DNA of 64,000 bases. Origin: Cantharellus purpuraceus. Its lineage: Eukaryota; Basidiomycota; Agaricomycetes; Cantharellales; Hydnaceae. Both the position numbers and the translations under genes were made by a program. The notes beneath the pieces were generated by a model. That model was not told where the DNA came from and made no database searches. It saw only the letters and a list, made by a program, of their open reading frames with translations. Positions 13,225 to 25,228 of this stretch are shown piece after piece (position 1 is the first letter of the stretch; every line of letters begins with the position of its first letter). Where the stretch lies: assembly GCA_025174535.1 (NCBI GenBank), contig JALBUN010000022.1, positions 124,001 through 188,000 on the forward strand, in the 5' to 3' direction.

Positions 13225-14407
13225 ATGCACCCCCGTGATGACCCAGCAACTTCAGTGTCTTTCTATGGCTTTATAAAGGATCATCGTAGGTCTTTCTATT
13301 GTTTTCATATAGCATGCTAGGCTTATCTTATACACCGCCCTAGTGGATGCACTATTGCTGATCACTGCTGCTCGATTTGGCTTGATCCCTCGCTTTCGTC
13401 GCCGGTTGAATATGGCCGAACAAGACTCCTTGATTTTCTCGGGATCTGTGTTTCTGTGGACAGAGGAAGAAAGCTGCATGAAACGCTGGACAGATGGGTA
13501 CCCATGGAGTCCCAGTAGAATCCATCATGAGTTTCTTGTGTGTCGCGTTACGTGATCACACCATGATCAAGTGGCTGATGATGTTTTAACGTGGTTTCAG
13601 TTGTACCGTGAGATGGCAGAAAGAGGCTGTGCTCGCTCCCGGACATCTTCCCGTCTCGCTGCCAATGACGCCTCCGACGAAAGCCTAAGATCATATGACG
13701 ACCGCCGTCGCAAAACAATACGAGTTCTCGCCGGTTCACTGTTCAACAGGAAAGAGCTTGATCACCTCGTGCGGCTTTCCATTAGTGGAGAAGCAAGGCC
13801 TGATGACATTTTCAAACGAGGGGGACTAATGAAAAAGGTCAGGCAACTTGAATACAGTTATGTTTCTACGCCACTGACTATTCATCTCCACATAATGTAG
13901 ACATTTTCTCTTTCTCTTCCAGGTGAGACCTGGCATGTGGTCTCATACTATACGCTAGAAGATGCCTTGGGGTCCCGTCTCCTGACACCCAAGGAGAGTT
14001 CCTCCCTGGAAGGGCTGAGCATCTCAGATGAGGTTCAAAGTTGTCATACTTTATCAGTGAGACGTCAGTCTCTGGGCACTTCTGTCCAAAACTTCACAGA
14101 GCCGTCGTCATTTTCTCCACTATGTGATGTTTCATCGCAAGAACCCCAAGGGGCTTGTGATCTTCCTCCCGAGGTTTTGACAGAGGTCTCTGAGGCTACC
14201 ACCGATACGAATGAATGGCTCAATATGCTTAATCTCTCTGTTGGGAATCCTATACCATACAGGCCATCCCCTCCACCAGTCACTTATACCACTCCCTCAG
14301 TCACTTATACCACTCCCCCAATTAATCATACCACTCCCCATTCAGTTGGTGATCCTCGACAACCTAGAACAGATGACACCACTGCTGGATGGTATGCATT
14401 CGCGTAG
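13225..14407 (+). CDS. Gti1/Pac2 family WOPR transcription regulator (copy A)
   Basis: Four exons (13225-13285, 13344-13546, 13601-13856, 13923-14407) give 334 aa. The first WOPR half reads FYGFIKDH, LDALLLITAARFGLIPRF, then SGSVFLWTEEESCMKRWTDG and SPSRIHHEFLVC. The second half reads FKRGGLMKK, then TWHVVSYYTLEDA. These are the two conserved blocks of Wor1/Ryp1/Sge1/Pac2 DNA-binding proteins, which control morphological and secretory programmes in ascomycetes. The C-terminal tail holds a short imperfect repeat (VTYTTPS, VTYTTPP, INHTTP) near residues 285-310. The third donor (GTTATG at 13857) is weak; I chose it because it alone keeps both WOPR halves in frame. Its paralogue lies 7 kb downstream, beyond CCT3. 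Confidence 0.85.
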
Positions 14408-17362
14408 CATAATTGTATCCACAAGACGTAAAGTTTCATTGACCGTTGCGCAACCACACACGCTTCATTGCTCCCTGTATTTCTGTACCGGTCTCATAAA
14501 TGAACATATCCGTTTGGTTCCGTATACTCCGAAGATTGCTAAGACGACAGTATTGCATTGCACGTGTCCGTGAGGTACGTCAGGGATGCCATACAACACG
14601 GTAGTGACCCCTGCAATAGTCGATTATTGTTTGATCGTAGCCGAACTCCTCCATGCGTCCGTGAGGGGGTGAAGAAAATAAATTTACACAACCCTTGTAA
14701 TATTTCTGAGCGGTGGTTGAGTTATAATATAAAAGATTTGACTTTGCACCAAACGCGCCGCTACGAATATGATGGCTAGTTTAATGGTGGAAAAATGTAC
14801 GTCTTGATGACCTATCCTGTGCAACACATTGGTCATGACGCTTTCCATTACACATGAACGATATAAACCTCTTCTAAAATCTGCCAATTGACTAGGAGTG
14901 CTGGGGACTTTGTCAACCAGCTTAAAACAGGGTGTCCACGAGCATCACCTGTGATCAATAATGGCGCCTTGAAATGTGTCCGACGAATCCAAGGGCTCAT
15001 TTACAATGCAAGTGAGGTAATGTTGACGCATTGCTGAAGGGAGCTACAAATCAGTACCACCATTGAAAGTAGAGGCAATGTTGCGAGTACTTAGGGAATT
15101 ATGAATACTTGGATGGTCCGCCTTGATCTATAAACTATATCTGGAGGGCCCGGAACGGATAAATCCACGCGTTGTGCTTCATAGGGACATGGAAGGTAAA
15201 ACCATGGTATTCTGTTGCACGGCCTATGTATTAATCGACTATCACGAAACCATTGATGCGCTCGTCTTTGCCTACTGGGTTGTTCCGACGCTTGCAAAAC
15301 GTTTATGAATTGGTTCATTTGAGAACTGATGCGCTTGGCATAATCGTTCCTCGCTTGATTACGAATGCAGCCGTAGTCATGAAGCACGACCTAAAGGTAT
15401 GTGGAGAATATGCACTGAGGGGATAGATCTCATGTCATGATGGCTGGTTCCTCGAGCAGGTTCAACGTTGGCGAGTAATTAAATTTTTAAGTGCCTTACA
15501 CTGATTCAGTATGCGGAAAAGATGGCAACTCAGGGCATGAGAAGTGTCATAATGCGGTGAAATCTACGATTTAGAGGGCGCGATCAGCATCGCTGTACAG
15601 ACGACAGTTGTGAATGCATCATTCTGTCCACAGCGGATGATCCTTCTTGGGTATGAAGTAACAAACAAACGGGCATCAGAGGCTGGAAGAGGAGAACAAA
15701 ATCCTGAGGTTCTATGTTTGTGCGATATTGCATAGGTGCAGTAATTCGCCTTTCAAGCCATTAAAGCTGTTGGTTCGAACATTGAGATGTCACGTATGAG
15801 CTACCGATACGTGGTAAAGACAAGCGACTGGTAGCATTTGGACACCCCTAGGCATTCGTGAATGGTATCCATCCGCGGAAAGGCTTTAAACCTCAGCTGA
15901 GGAAGACAAACACACTTGGCGTAGAGACTAGTTGACTTGAGAATACTTTTCTGTGACAGCGAGATTCAGCCGTACAGATATCAGCGCCGGGGGCCTCAAG
16001 CTGAGTTCATTGCGGTACTTCGAGATCTGGCAGAGACTTCTGTGTGGTAGGTCAGTCTAAGGAAACAACAACAACACTCTTGAAATAAGGACTTAGCTAG
16101 TGGCAATGGCCCGAAAGCAAGTTTCGCAGTTGGTATCTGGACCTTATCCATGATTTCTTTTTTCAAGACATGAATAGTTATTCCTTCAATCGATCAAGCG
16201 ACAAAACCTTGACTGCACAAAACTCTCTTCCTTCCGCAACCCAGCCAATCGTTGCAGACAAGTTGTGACATCCATTTAAACAAATAGAGCTTATGGGCTC
16301 GCATCTCTCATGAAATTAGATATACTTACAGGTTTCCTTGCATCTATGGAATACCATTTCCGCCACGTTGACTCTTGTTTCATTTGAGAAAGGAACGGTG
16401 ATACATAGGTGGGTGCATGCTCATTGTCATATCATGAGTGCCTCTGAGAGTTTTGTAATTAAGTATCGAGATGTGGTCTCTGGGATTACGGCCATTTGTC
16501 AGGTTAATAGCGTTAAGAGCGGTTGGTTGGTTGTAAGGCGGTGAGACTTGGAGAGGAAACGGGATCCAGCAACAGACATTTCGTTCACTAAGCCCGGCAC
16601 AAACGAACAGGGAGGCATAAGGAGTGGAAGCATCTAAAGCTGCAACTGAAGCTTGTCATTTTATTCCTCCTGACTACGAAAATAGCTGCATTTGATGCAG
16701 ACTCAGATCCAAAGGGTGTAGCATTAAGTAGAGATGCGGGAGGTGAATACAGTGTTCCGCGAGTGAACGGAGATGTTGATGTTTGACGACAAACGTTGCA
16801 TAAGAAGTTCTTTAGACCGGATGGTCAGATGACAACCAATTAATTGATAGCCAATGTCCTTCTCTCTCAATGTTAGGCTATATATGATCAACTTTGCACG
16901 TCGTATTTCCAACCAAATCACTTCGCAGTTGACTGTGGCTATAAATATCAGGCGAATTACCAGACGTGAGTGGAGATCAAGCATATTATTGGACGAACAA
17001 GTTCTTTCTTTTTAGAGTTCTTTGCATCAGAGGCGACCCTTGTCTGAATTCGTACCATGCAGTGAGAGGTGAAGAGACATTTAATGTATGATACATTTCT
17101 GTATACGTCGCTGATCAAGTGGTTCGACAACAAAGAAGTCCGGTGCTCAGGCCTACCATATCATGTAGTACTTCAGCCCCAGAAGAACGCAATGATGTCA
17201 GGCAAAGATGACATCCTCAGTAGAAATGATCCAGCACTCTATGCCGTTTTGCTCCAGCGCGCAGTTCCAACAGCCGCCGACAAGGCTGCAGTTTCAGGGT
17301 CTACAAACACCCACATTCGTCCTCATCTTCTTGCTCGCGTACCAAAATCCTTGCGCTCAACC
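14408..17362. other. non-coding stretch upstream of CCT3
   Basis: Almost 3 kb without a supported gene. Open frames near 15091-15387 and 16338-16984 lack recognisable similarity and a plausible exon pattern. The final few hundred bases should include the CCT3 promoter. Confidence 0.4.
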
Positions 17363-19484
17363 ATGCAGGCCGGACAAACGCCTGTGTTCGTTATGAGTGA
17401 GTGGCTAACGTTGAACAATTCATAGGTGTGTCTCCTCACGTTTGATTAAGATGCAGGACCTGAGCGACAGAGCGGTCGAAAAGCTCAAATATCAAATATC
17501 ACTGCCTCCAAGGCGTGTTGTGTTCCTTCATGACATCCTTGGTTCTCGTAAACTCATTTGATTCAATAGACGGTAGCGGATGTGATCAGAACATGTCTTG
17601 GGCCTAAAGCAATGTTAAAGATGATTTTAGATCCCATGGGTGGAATACTGTGCGTTTCATATTCTGTACCTCTCTAAGCAATAATAAGACGTACCAAAGG
17701 CTCACCAACGACGGAAATGCAATTTTGCGCGAGATTGACGTTGCACACCCCGCTGCGAAGAACATGATTGAGCTCAGTCGGACGCAGGACGAAGAGGTTG
17801 GCGATGGGACAACATCCGTCATTATTCTTGGTATGTCTTGAGTTACTATCTATGTTGAGGTGTCCTATGACTTACTCAGTTGCGTAGCTGGAGAAATTCT
17901 AGCACAGTGCCTACCGCTTTTAGAGCGTAACATCCACCCTGTTGTCATCATCTCTGCCTTGAACAAAGCCCTCAAAGAGAGTTTGGACGTGCTCCAGAGT
18001 ATCTCCGTCCCCATAGACACGTCCTCAGAAAAGGAGATGCTTTCACTCATCAAAACATCTATCGGCACTAAATTCGTCATTCGCTGGTCAGACCTCATGT
18101 GTAAACTCGCTCTTGACGCCGTGCGCACGGTGGCCAAGGATGACGCAGGGATTAAAACGGTTGATATCAAACGATACGCCCGTGTGGAGAAGGTTCCGGG
18201 AGGTGAGATCGAGCAGAGCCGAACACTTGACGGGATCATGGTCAATAAGGACGTCACACATCCTGCGATGCGTAGACGAATTGTCAACCCGCGCATCATT
18301 CTGTTAGACTGCCCGTTGGAATACAAAAAAGGCGAGAGTCAGACGAATATGGAGATTTCAAAACAAGAAGACTGGGCCCTTGCACAGGAGATTGAGGAGG
18401 AGCAGGTTAAGAGCATGTGCCAAAAACTGATAGAATTCAAGCCGGATTTGATCTTCACCGAGAAGGGTATATCAGGTTAGTGTCTCGTAACTCAGGGAGC
18501 CATAGTCTGTGGTTGACAGCTCGATGATTTCAGATCTTGCACAACATGTCTTGCTGCAGGCAAACGTCACTGCCATCCGTCGCGTACGAAAGTCTGACAA
18601 CAACCGAATTGCGCGAGCAGTCGGCGCGACCATCGTCAACCGCGTTGAAGATTTACGTGATTCCGATGTTGGAACACAGTGTGGCCTCTTCAACATTGAA
18701 AAACTTGGCGACGAGTGCGTATGCACTTTCTGTGTCATCTTACTTGCTAAAGCTTTACTCCAGATATTTCACCTTTTTGACACAATGTACTTCCCCCAAA
18801 GCATGTACAATTCTCCTACGTGGTCCATCTAAAGATATCCTCAACGAAATCGACCGAAATCTGGCGGATGCCATGGCAGTTGCACGCAACGTGGTTTTCA
18901 ACCCAACGCTCGTACCCGGCGGTGGCGCATGTGAACTGGCAATCAACGTTGCACTGCAAGCACGGGCACGCGGTGTTGTCGGGGCAGAAAGCGCTGTCTT
19001 CTCAGCTGCAGCCGATGCTATGGAGGTGATTCCTAGGACCCTTGCTCAAAACGCTGGTGGCAACCCGATCCGGGTTCTGACCGAACTGAAGGTATGTGGA
19101 CTTGTGAGGCTAGTGTTTTCATTCCTGATTATTGTCAGGCGAAGCATGTGAGTGGAGAGCATTCGTGGGGTGTCGATGGTGAGACGGGCAAAGCTGTCGA
19201 CATGAAAACATTTGGACTCTACGAGTCTTCCAGCGTTAAAGTGTGTTTTTTTGTTGCTATAGTTTGCCATGTTTTTGATAATCCCTTGCAGATCCAAACC
19301 CTGAAAACAGCAATTGAGGTGAGCAGGTTAGAGCTATTCACAAAAAGCATCACTGATTAACTTGTTACAGGCTGCGCGTGTCTTATTACGAGTTGATGAT
19401 ATTGTGCAGGCGACTCGGAAAGAGAAAGCGTCTGGAGGTGGTGAACAGGGTCCGCCACCTGAGGAGATGATGGAGGCACAGTGA
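17363..19484 (+). CDS. CCT3: T-complex protein 1 subunit gamma (chaperonin CCT3)
   Basis: One of eight subunits of the cytosolic TRiC/CCT ring that folds actin, tubulin and other clients with ATP. Ten exons join in phase: 17363-17396, 17457-17512, 17570-17649, 17700-17830, 17888-18475, 18534-18714, 18764-19091, 19139-19240, 19292-19318 and 19371-19484. They give 546 aa, the usual CCT3 length. Group II chaperonin landmarks are [32 protein letters not shown], the ATP-site block [21 protein letters not shown], and VPGGGACE before the equatorial domain closes. The tail is acidic/Gly-rich (EEMMEAQ). The start at 17363 matches the family N-terminus (TPVFVM). The intron at 17513-17569 begins GC rather than GT. 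No substitution at the ATP site was noticed. Confidence 0.97.
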
Positions 19485-20118
19485 GGTTTCTGGTAGAAAT
19501 TACAAGCCGAAGATACTATTACATTTTCCGTTGTAATCGAGCTGACGCCATGATAAGAGCCTACTGCAGACTCCGCTCGAGAGTACTCTGTACGAGGCAG
19601 CCTAAAGCGTGAACATCATCCAGAGTCGATGACTACACTCTTGCCAAAAGAGTTGTTGCGCTTGTAGTCTCCGACTCATTGCATTAGCTCGCTTAGAGGC
19701 GGAGTATACAATAAGTGGTGCACTGAAGAATATGAGCAAGATCGTCGTATATCTCAATACCTACCCCATATAACACTGATCAGATGGTCAATTGACTGCT
19801 CCAACTCGTTGGAGTCTGGTTAGCCATATATTTATTCTCCAGCTCGTTTGAAGTCCGACTGTATTGCTGTCAATCGCTGGTATCTGTATTGGACTGGGCA
19901 CGGGGCCAAGGGCACACTTCCAGTGTGGCCTTGTTGCCCCGCGATTGGAGCGTAAGTTATGTCGTGGTTCACCCGGCGCTGGACTTTCGTGACAAGAAAA
20001 GGTTTACTGTAACAGGTTCAACTTCACATCACTGATCTAAGGTGTTCACACACATCAAACGCTGCGAGTCTCACTTCTCCGAGCTTTCCATCTAAATTCA
20101 CTACTGTGCAACTCCGCC
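19485..20118. other. CCT3 3' flank and upstream region of WOPR copy B
   Basis: No gene seen. The last 60 bases before 20119 resemble those just before copy A at 13225, so the WOPR duplication includes some upstream sequence. Confidence 0.5.
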
Positions 20119-20994
20119 ATGCTGCCCCACAATGATACAATGGCTTCCGTATCTTTCCATGGCTTTGTAACGGATCATCGTAGGCCCTCTTATTCCTATT
20201 CTGACTATACGAGTATCAGTCTTTTCTCAGACACCGCCCTAGTTGACGCACTACTGCTGCTCGGTTTGGCTTGATTCCTCGCTTCGTCGCGAGTTGAGTA
20301 TAATCGAACAAGAGGCATTGATTTACTCGGGATCTGTCTTTCTTTGGACAGAGGAAGAAACCGGCACGAATAACTGGACAGACGGGTGCTCGTGGAGTCC
20401 CAGTAGAGACCTCGGCGAGTTTTTAGTATGTCGTTTAACGTGACTACTGTAGGGACCAAGTGACTGACGATATTCTGACGTGGTTTCAGCTGTACCGTGA
20501 GATGGCAGAAGGGATCGACCCTCGCTCTCGGACATCCACACCCTCTCTTCTAGTCAATGACGCTGCCGACGGAAGTCTAAGATTAGATGATGATGAGCAT
20601 CGCAAGACAATACGAGCTCTTGACAGATTATATTTCAACAGCAATGAACTTGACAACCTCTTGCAGTCTTCCACAAGCGGTGCCCCAAGAACTGATGATG
20701 CTTTCAAACGAGGCGGACTAATGAAGAAGGTCAGGCATCAACTTGAGTGTCGCTTATTTTCTGCGTTACTTGCGACTCATCTCCGATGTAGTCATTCTCT
20801 CTGTCTCTGTCGGGAGATACTTGGCATTTGGTATCATACTATACGCTGGAAGACGCCTTGACCTCCCGTCTTCCTACACCCAGAGAGAGCCCTGTTCTGG
20901 GAGAGCTGAGCATTTCCGACGTTCAACAAAGTTATCAGACGTTATCAGCAAAGCATCACACATCACATTGTGGTCAACCCACAGCCCGGGTGAC
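20119..20994 (+). pseudogene. WOPR regulator copy B, decayed
   Basis: Paralogue of the gene at 13225. Exon 1 and its intron (donor at GATCATC/GTAGG) are conserved. Relative to copy A, the next exon lost about 10 bases at the LDALLL helix and one more base 20 nt later, so the start and the WOPR core are in different frames and a stop follows quickly. Downstream the core is still legible: SGSVFLWTEEETGTNNWTDG, SPSRDLGEFLVC, FKRGGLMKK, then TWHLVSYYTLEDALTSRLPT. The acceptor used by copy A before the last exon (CCAG) is TCGG here. The Thr/Pro repeat tail is absent and the frame ends near 20994. A functional short product from an internal start cannot be excluded. Confidence 0.65.
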
Positions 20995-21764
20995 ATAGTT
21001 GAGGCTTGAATTCTAAATTTTGTTTTGGTGATCCAATTTTTTGGGGGTTCAGCCCTATGTAAGGCTATTCCATGAATCTACACCCTACCCACAGTTGAGG
21101 TGAGGATTTGTTCGGTTAGGTTGCAAGGAGGAAAATATAAAAGAAAAGAGAACATCTTAGCTTCTATCAATGCAGAGAGAGGGGTCGGGCTTCCTGAGCT
21201 AGTAGTCACGTCCCACAGCAACGAAGCTAACCATGCATCAATCTCTATCGGGGCCCTATATATATCGTACACATCACTAACTCATACCCCTGCCTATTAG
21301 TTGATATATTATGGTCCATGGATAACATCTACTGGGACCATTATACAATCACCTAGCGTAGCTGTATTGCAATTTGTTGACTGGGTGACGGTCTGTGCTG
21401 GCTGGCGTCGTGCCTGTGAAGTTGTACTAATGGCAGGTTTGTTTGATATCTTAATTCGCAATGGCTTGATCTGCCATGTGCACTGCCTTCTGGAATCTGG
21501 TGGTAGCGAGCGACACGGATAAAAAGAAGCGTCGGCATTATAAGCAACTATCAGAAAACTGTTTGCGAACATGGCTATTACCTCAGTTGCCATTGAGCAC
21601 ACAACTGTCGTCGCTATTATAAACGTGAATCAGCATGTCCCGTGTCAGTTTGATGCGCTCCTAGTGAGCTACTGCGCCACTCTTTTTAACAATTTTATTG
21701 CTTTGTCGACTGGATTCGGCAGGTCGACTGGATCGACTTGTTTACAGTGTCCACACCCGAAACG
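20995..21764. other. non-coding stretch, nothing recognised
   Basis: Leader and promoter region of the next membrane-protein gene. No other gene is supported. Confidence 0.4.
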
Positions 21765-23249
21765 ATGCTTGCGATAATCGTTCTCTGGATCATGTTCGCA
21801 GTGCTTGGACAATGGGGCCTCCTACTTCTGTTTACTACTTTTGTCTACGCTGGCTGGCTTCCGCAGGGACGTAATCCATTTCTTCTTAACCATCTCTTTG
21901 CAGCTTTCCTGGCGACTTGGCCACCATGCCTTCTGTAAGTCATTTGATTGTCTTTTTTTTGTGCGTGGTTGCCGACTCGACGATTCGTTACTGGAACTAG
22001 GTTCTTCACTGGTCAGCAAGGCGGCATACCTGCTCGTTGGTTGTGTGATGTTCAATCAATTTTAATGGACGGTTCCATCCCTATGTGCGTCTTCAGTCCC
22101 TTGGCGGCAGACACGCGGTCTACAGTAAAGACTAAACAGACGCTTTAACAGGGTTTGTACATCCATGTCCATTCTTGTTTTCCATGTGAGTCAAATGTGG
22201 ATTCGAGATCAGAATCAGTCTCGTACCAGGAAAAATTGTGCACAGACATGGGAGAGTTTGAGGAGCATGTTACTGGGAGAGATTCCGGTAACGATGGGGC
22301 CTATCAAGCGGCCGGTATGTGCTATTGTGTAGAACACGAATAGACGTCAACGTACAGTGGAACTCCAGCTCATTTTTCTGCCATATGTGGTGTTCACATG
22401 TTGGGGCATCGCTTCGTTGGTTGTATGTCATATCGCCCGTCGACATCTGGGGTACAGACTCATATATACACTCCATAGGCAGCTGTAAAGACACCTTCGC
22501 AGCTGGAGTTTGAGTCCTCGGTTCACTGCTCAAACGACTCAACTTCTGGCGTTCATGTGTACGTGTTGAACTGCACGCCCGGTTCTGATTTTTTGTTGCC
22601 TGCTGATTTCCTCTCCTCACAGGCGACATTCCATTGGGGTCTTCCTGTTGATCATGACTATTTTTCAATGCGGAATAGAAAGTGTGTTTCAGGGAAGAGG
22701 CATCTTTTGAGAGGGTGTACTTTCTGAGCCCCTTCACAGTCTGTGTCGGCCGCCTCGTCTATCTTCATTGCTCTGGCTCTGGCAGTACGCGTGACAAATC
22801 TTACCCCCCGGACTTCCTCGTGCTGCGGATCCTCGTCTTCTGCAGTTTGCAAGTCATAGTGATTCTGTGAGACGGATGTCTTGTCGTGGTAAAGGCAGGA
22901 GGGTTGCTGATATCATACATTATACAGGCTTTCAGTACTCCACTCGCTGGTTATGGGGAACTCTGTAAGGCTGAAGCAGGCGACAGATGTTTTGCACTCA
23001 TTGAGTCTGTGCTTCACTTTCTTTCTGATCGATTTTTGTATGTTTATACTCCACTTTAGATGGCTTGATTAACTTCTTGGTCTTTGGGACACAGAAGGTT
23101 CGCATGCTCCAGCCCATATATATATATATATATATATCTTTCCTTATGATTTCATTGTATCACAACAGGATGTTCTGCGAGCGTGGAAAATCTACAAAGG
23201 GACTACTACCCAAGACGTGAAGAGTCCGAAGATCACTGATACGTCATAA
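21765..23249 (+). CDS. orphan seven-helix membrane protein, family copy 3
   Basis: Exon 1 (21765-21934, 170 nt) encodes two helices around GWLPQGRNPFLLNHLFAAFL and ends in WPPCLL. Exon 2 (22001-22084, 84 nt) reads FFTGQQGGIPARWLCDVQ then SILMDGSIPM. Exon 3 (22152-22185, 34 nt) follows, as in copies 2 and 5. Further landmarks are LRILVFCSLQVIVIL (to about 22868), NFLVFGTQK (near 23075) and a last exon DVLRAWKIYKG ending at the stop at 23247-23249. A TA dinucleotide run lies in the last intron. Intermediate exons were not all placed, so intactness is unproven. Function unknown, as for the other copies. Confidence 0.6.
23116..23138. repeat. TA dinucleotide microsatellite
   Basis: Uninterrupted alternating A/T run of about 22 bases inside the last intron of family copy 3, just before its final acceptor. 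Confidence 0.85.
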
Positions 23250-24249
23250 ACATTTGTTCTGTTCGAATCTTCTCCTTCTGCCTGATTGTGTGCTTGGATA
23301 CACGAACCAGAGGTTGACTCTCACGTGTTTGCTCTCCACTCCCCCTCTCCTTTCTAATGGCAATGCCACAGGCTACTTTAGTTATTCGGCTAGCTGAACT
23401 GTGATAGGAGAAAGGCCCAGGGAGACACCAGGTGTCACGTACCAGTCCCTGGCGTGCATTAATATACATGATAGACGCGCCCCGATCAGAAAAGTGCTAG
23501 GCAAACCTACAAGATAATTGAGACACTTAGAAGATCTTCACATCCAAGTAGTATAGTGGCGCTCCATGGCTTGTTTCTTCTGTCCAACCTTCCGGCATTC
23601 TTCTCATTTTTAGATGCGAACACCTTGACAAGTCCGAAACGTACGTATTAGTTGGACTTGTCCACTGTCCCCGGGCCCGTTGATGTATCTCCCGATGTCA
23701 GTGTATAGTGGTGCCTTTGACGTATTGCGCAAAGACGTAAAAACATATGCCACCTCACCAAGAGTCACGAGTGCAATACCCAGCCCATGCCAGCCCTTCG
23801 GCTCTATGGAATCCGGGTCCTTCTGGCTAATCAATTCTACTCAAAGACAGCCCCGGTCCCCCTTTCCTGTTTTATTTTTTATTTTTCCGGCACTCACTCC
23901 CTGCCGGAGTTAACTATGCCTGCAAGAGCAATACACACCGGTGCGGATTCAACGATAGATTCGTTCTATAATTGTTCAGTTGTTATTGAGCATTGCAAGT
24001 GAGACCAAAGTATAATATGTTGCTCCTAATAAGTGTGCCGTCAGCCCGCAAATTAATGCAGATATTATTCGGTTAGTCCAGTCGATCGACCTAGAGTGAA
24101 TACTGCATCATATACACGTCGAAATACAATAATTTGATATGCTTCAAACGCATCTTGTTACATAGTTTTCGAGTGGCAATAGGCAAAACGCCAGGCAACT
24201 GAATAGAGAAATAGTAATACCTGGAAAGGAAAAAAAAATGAAAATAAAT
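23250..24249. other. non-coding stretch before U6 snRNA
   Basis: No gene supported. Its far end holds a run of eight to nine T on the minus strand (24230-24238), downstream of the U6 gene and a good Pol III stop. Confidence 0.45.
24230..24238 (-). terminator. Pol III T-run downstream of U6
   Basis: On the minus strand a run of about eight T lies 12-20 bases beyond the last legible U6 stem. A shorter TTTT comes first and may already stop the polymerase. Confidence 0.6.
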
Positions 24250-24305
24250 ATTGCGACCCGAAGGTCGTCCACTCTGGAGAAGCGTGTCATCCTTGTGCAG
24301 GGGCC

Positions 24306-24336
<31 letters not shown>

Positions 24337-24360
24337 TTCGTATGTCACCCCGAAGGGGAC
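24250..24360 (-). ncRNA. U6: U6 spliceosomal snRNA
   Basis: On the minus strand the core matches U6 across species: a 5' hairpin with UUCG loop (24360-24344), then ATTGGAACGATACAGAGAAG, the invariant ACAGAGA box, then ATTAGCATGGCCCCTGC and AAGGATGACACGC, which forms the internal stem-loop. It pairs with U4, then with U2 and the 5' splice site, at the catalytic centre of the spliceosome. The 3' part is unusual: after the core comes a second 5-bp stem with a UUCG loop (CGACC/GGTCG) and an AT-rich stretch with TTTT. The exact 3' end is uncertain. No clear TATA box is visible 25-30 bases upstream. Confidence 0.93.
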
Positions 24361-25228
24361 AAGGAGTGTTGTAAGAGGCGGTGCGGCCCTGTTGGTGAAC
24401 TGTATTTGGTTGGGCCTGTCGTTTGTGGTTATGTAAGCTCGATTCCTGGGCCACCGTTAATTGGAGCGGATCTCGGTCATGACTACACTGGTAGTTGGAA
24501 AACGCGTTAAAATGTGTCGCATGACATATTGTCCCTGGAAGTTCCTGAATAGTACTATTTTATATCTACTTTTCCCTGAGTGACTCGTACTGTTACTGCT
24601 TATCGACTTGCAGGGAGATTACACTAATCATATTCGTACTACAGTCGCATGCATGGCTACTAAAATGTATGTGAAGCACTCAGATGTTTTAGCTTCATAA
24701 TTTGCAATATACAAGGACGGAAGGCGATGGTGTCCCGATCGGAGCTTATTGTCGTATGGTCGGCATGCTACTACTATGAGGTTAGGCAGGTCAGAACTTA
24801 AACTTAAGGCCACCATAGCTGCATTCGTTGCCGTAAATAAGGCATAGTAGCATGCATATACTTCTTAGTGTAAAACCACCAAGAACGATCACCTTGTCCT
24901 AAACTTTCCTCAGAGTCCCACCACATCAGCTTACTGTAGTCATGCGTAGCATTAGTAAAGTCTATATACTGCAAGAGGTATATAACAATGATGCGCGGGA
25001 AACAAACCAGGTGAAATGATCACCCTCATGCCTAGCGCGATCAAAACTACAGGGTATCCCAAACGCAAACGGCAACCACATCCTCACGACACAACGCAAA
25101 AATGGGAAAAACAAAGAAACATAGACCCAAATGTCTTCGCAGAGTCTCATATAGCCCCACCATATGGCCTCCTCCTTATGTCGACACCACATGTGACAAT
25201 ACGCGAGTGACACTGTGCCCATTCATTT
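24361..25228. other. intergenic, U6 upstream and ATG5 3' flank
   Basis: No gene seen. Contains the region upstream of U6 on the minus strand, with no obvious TATA element at the expected distance. Confidence 0.45.
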
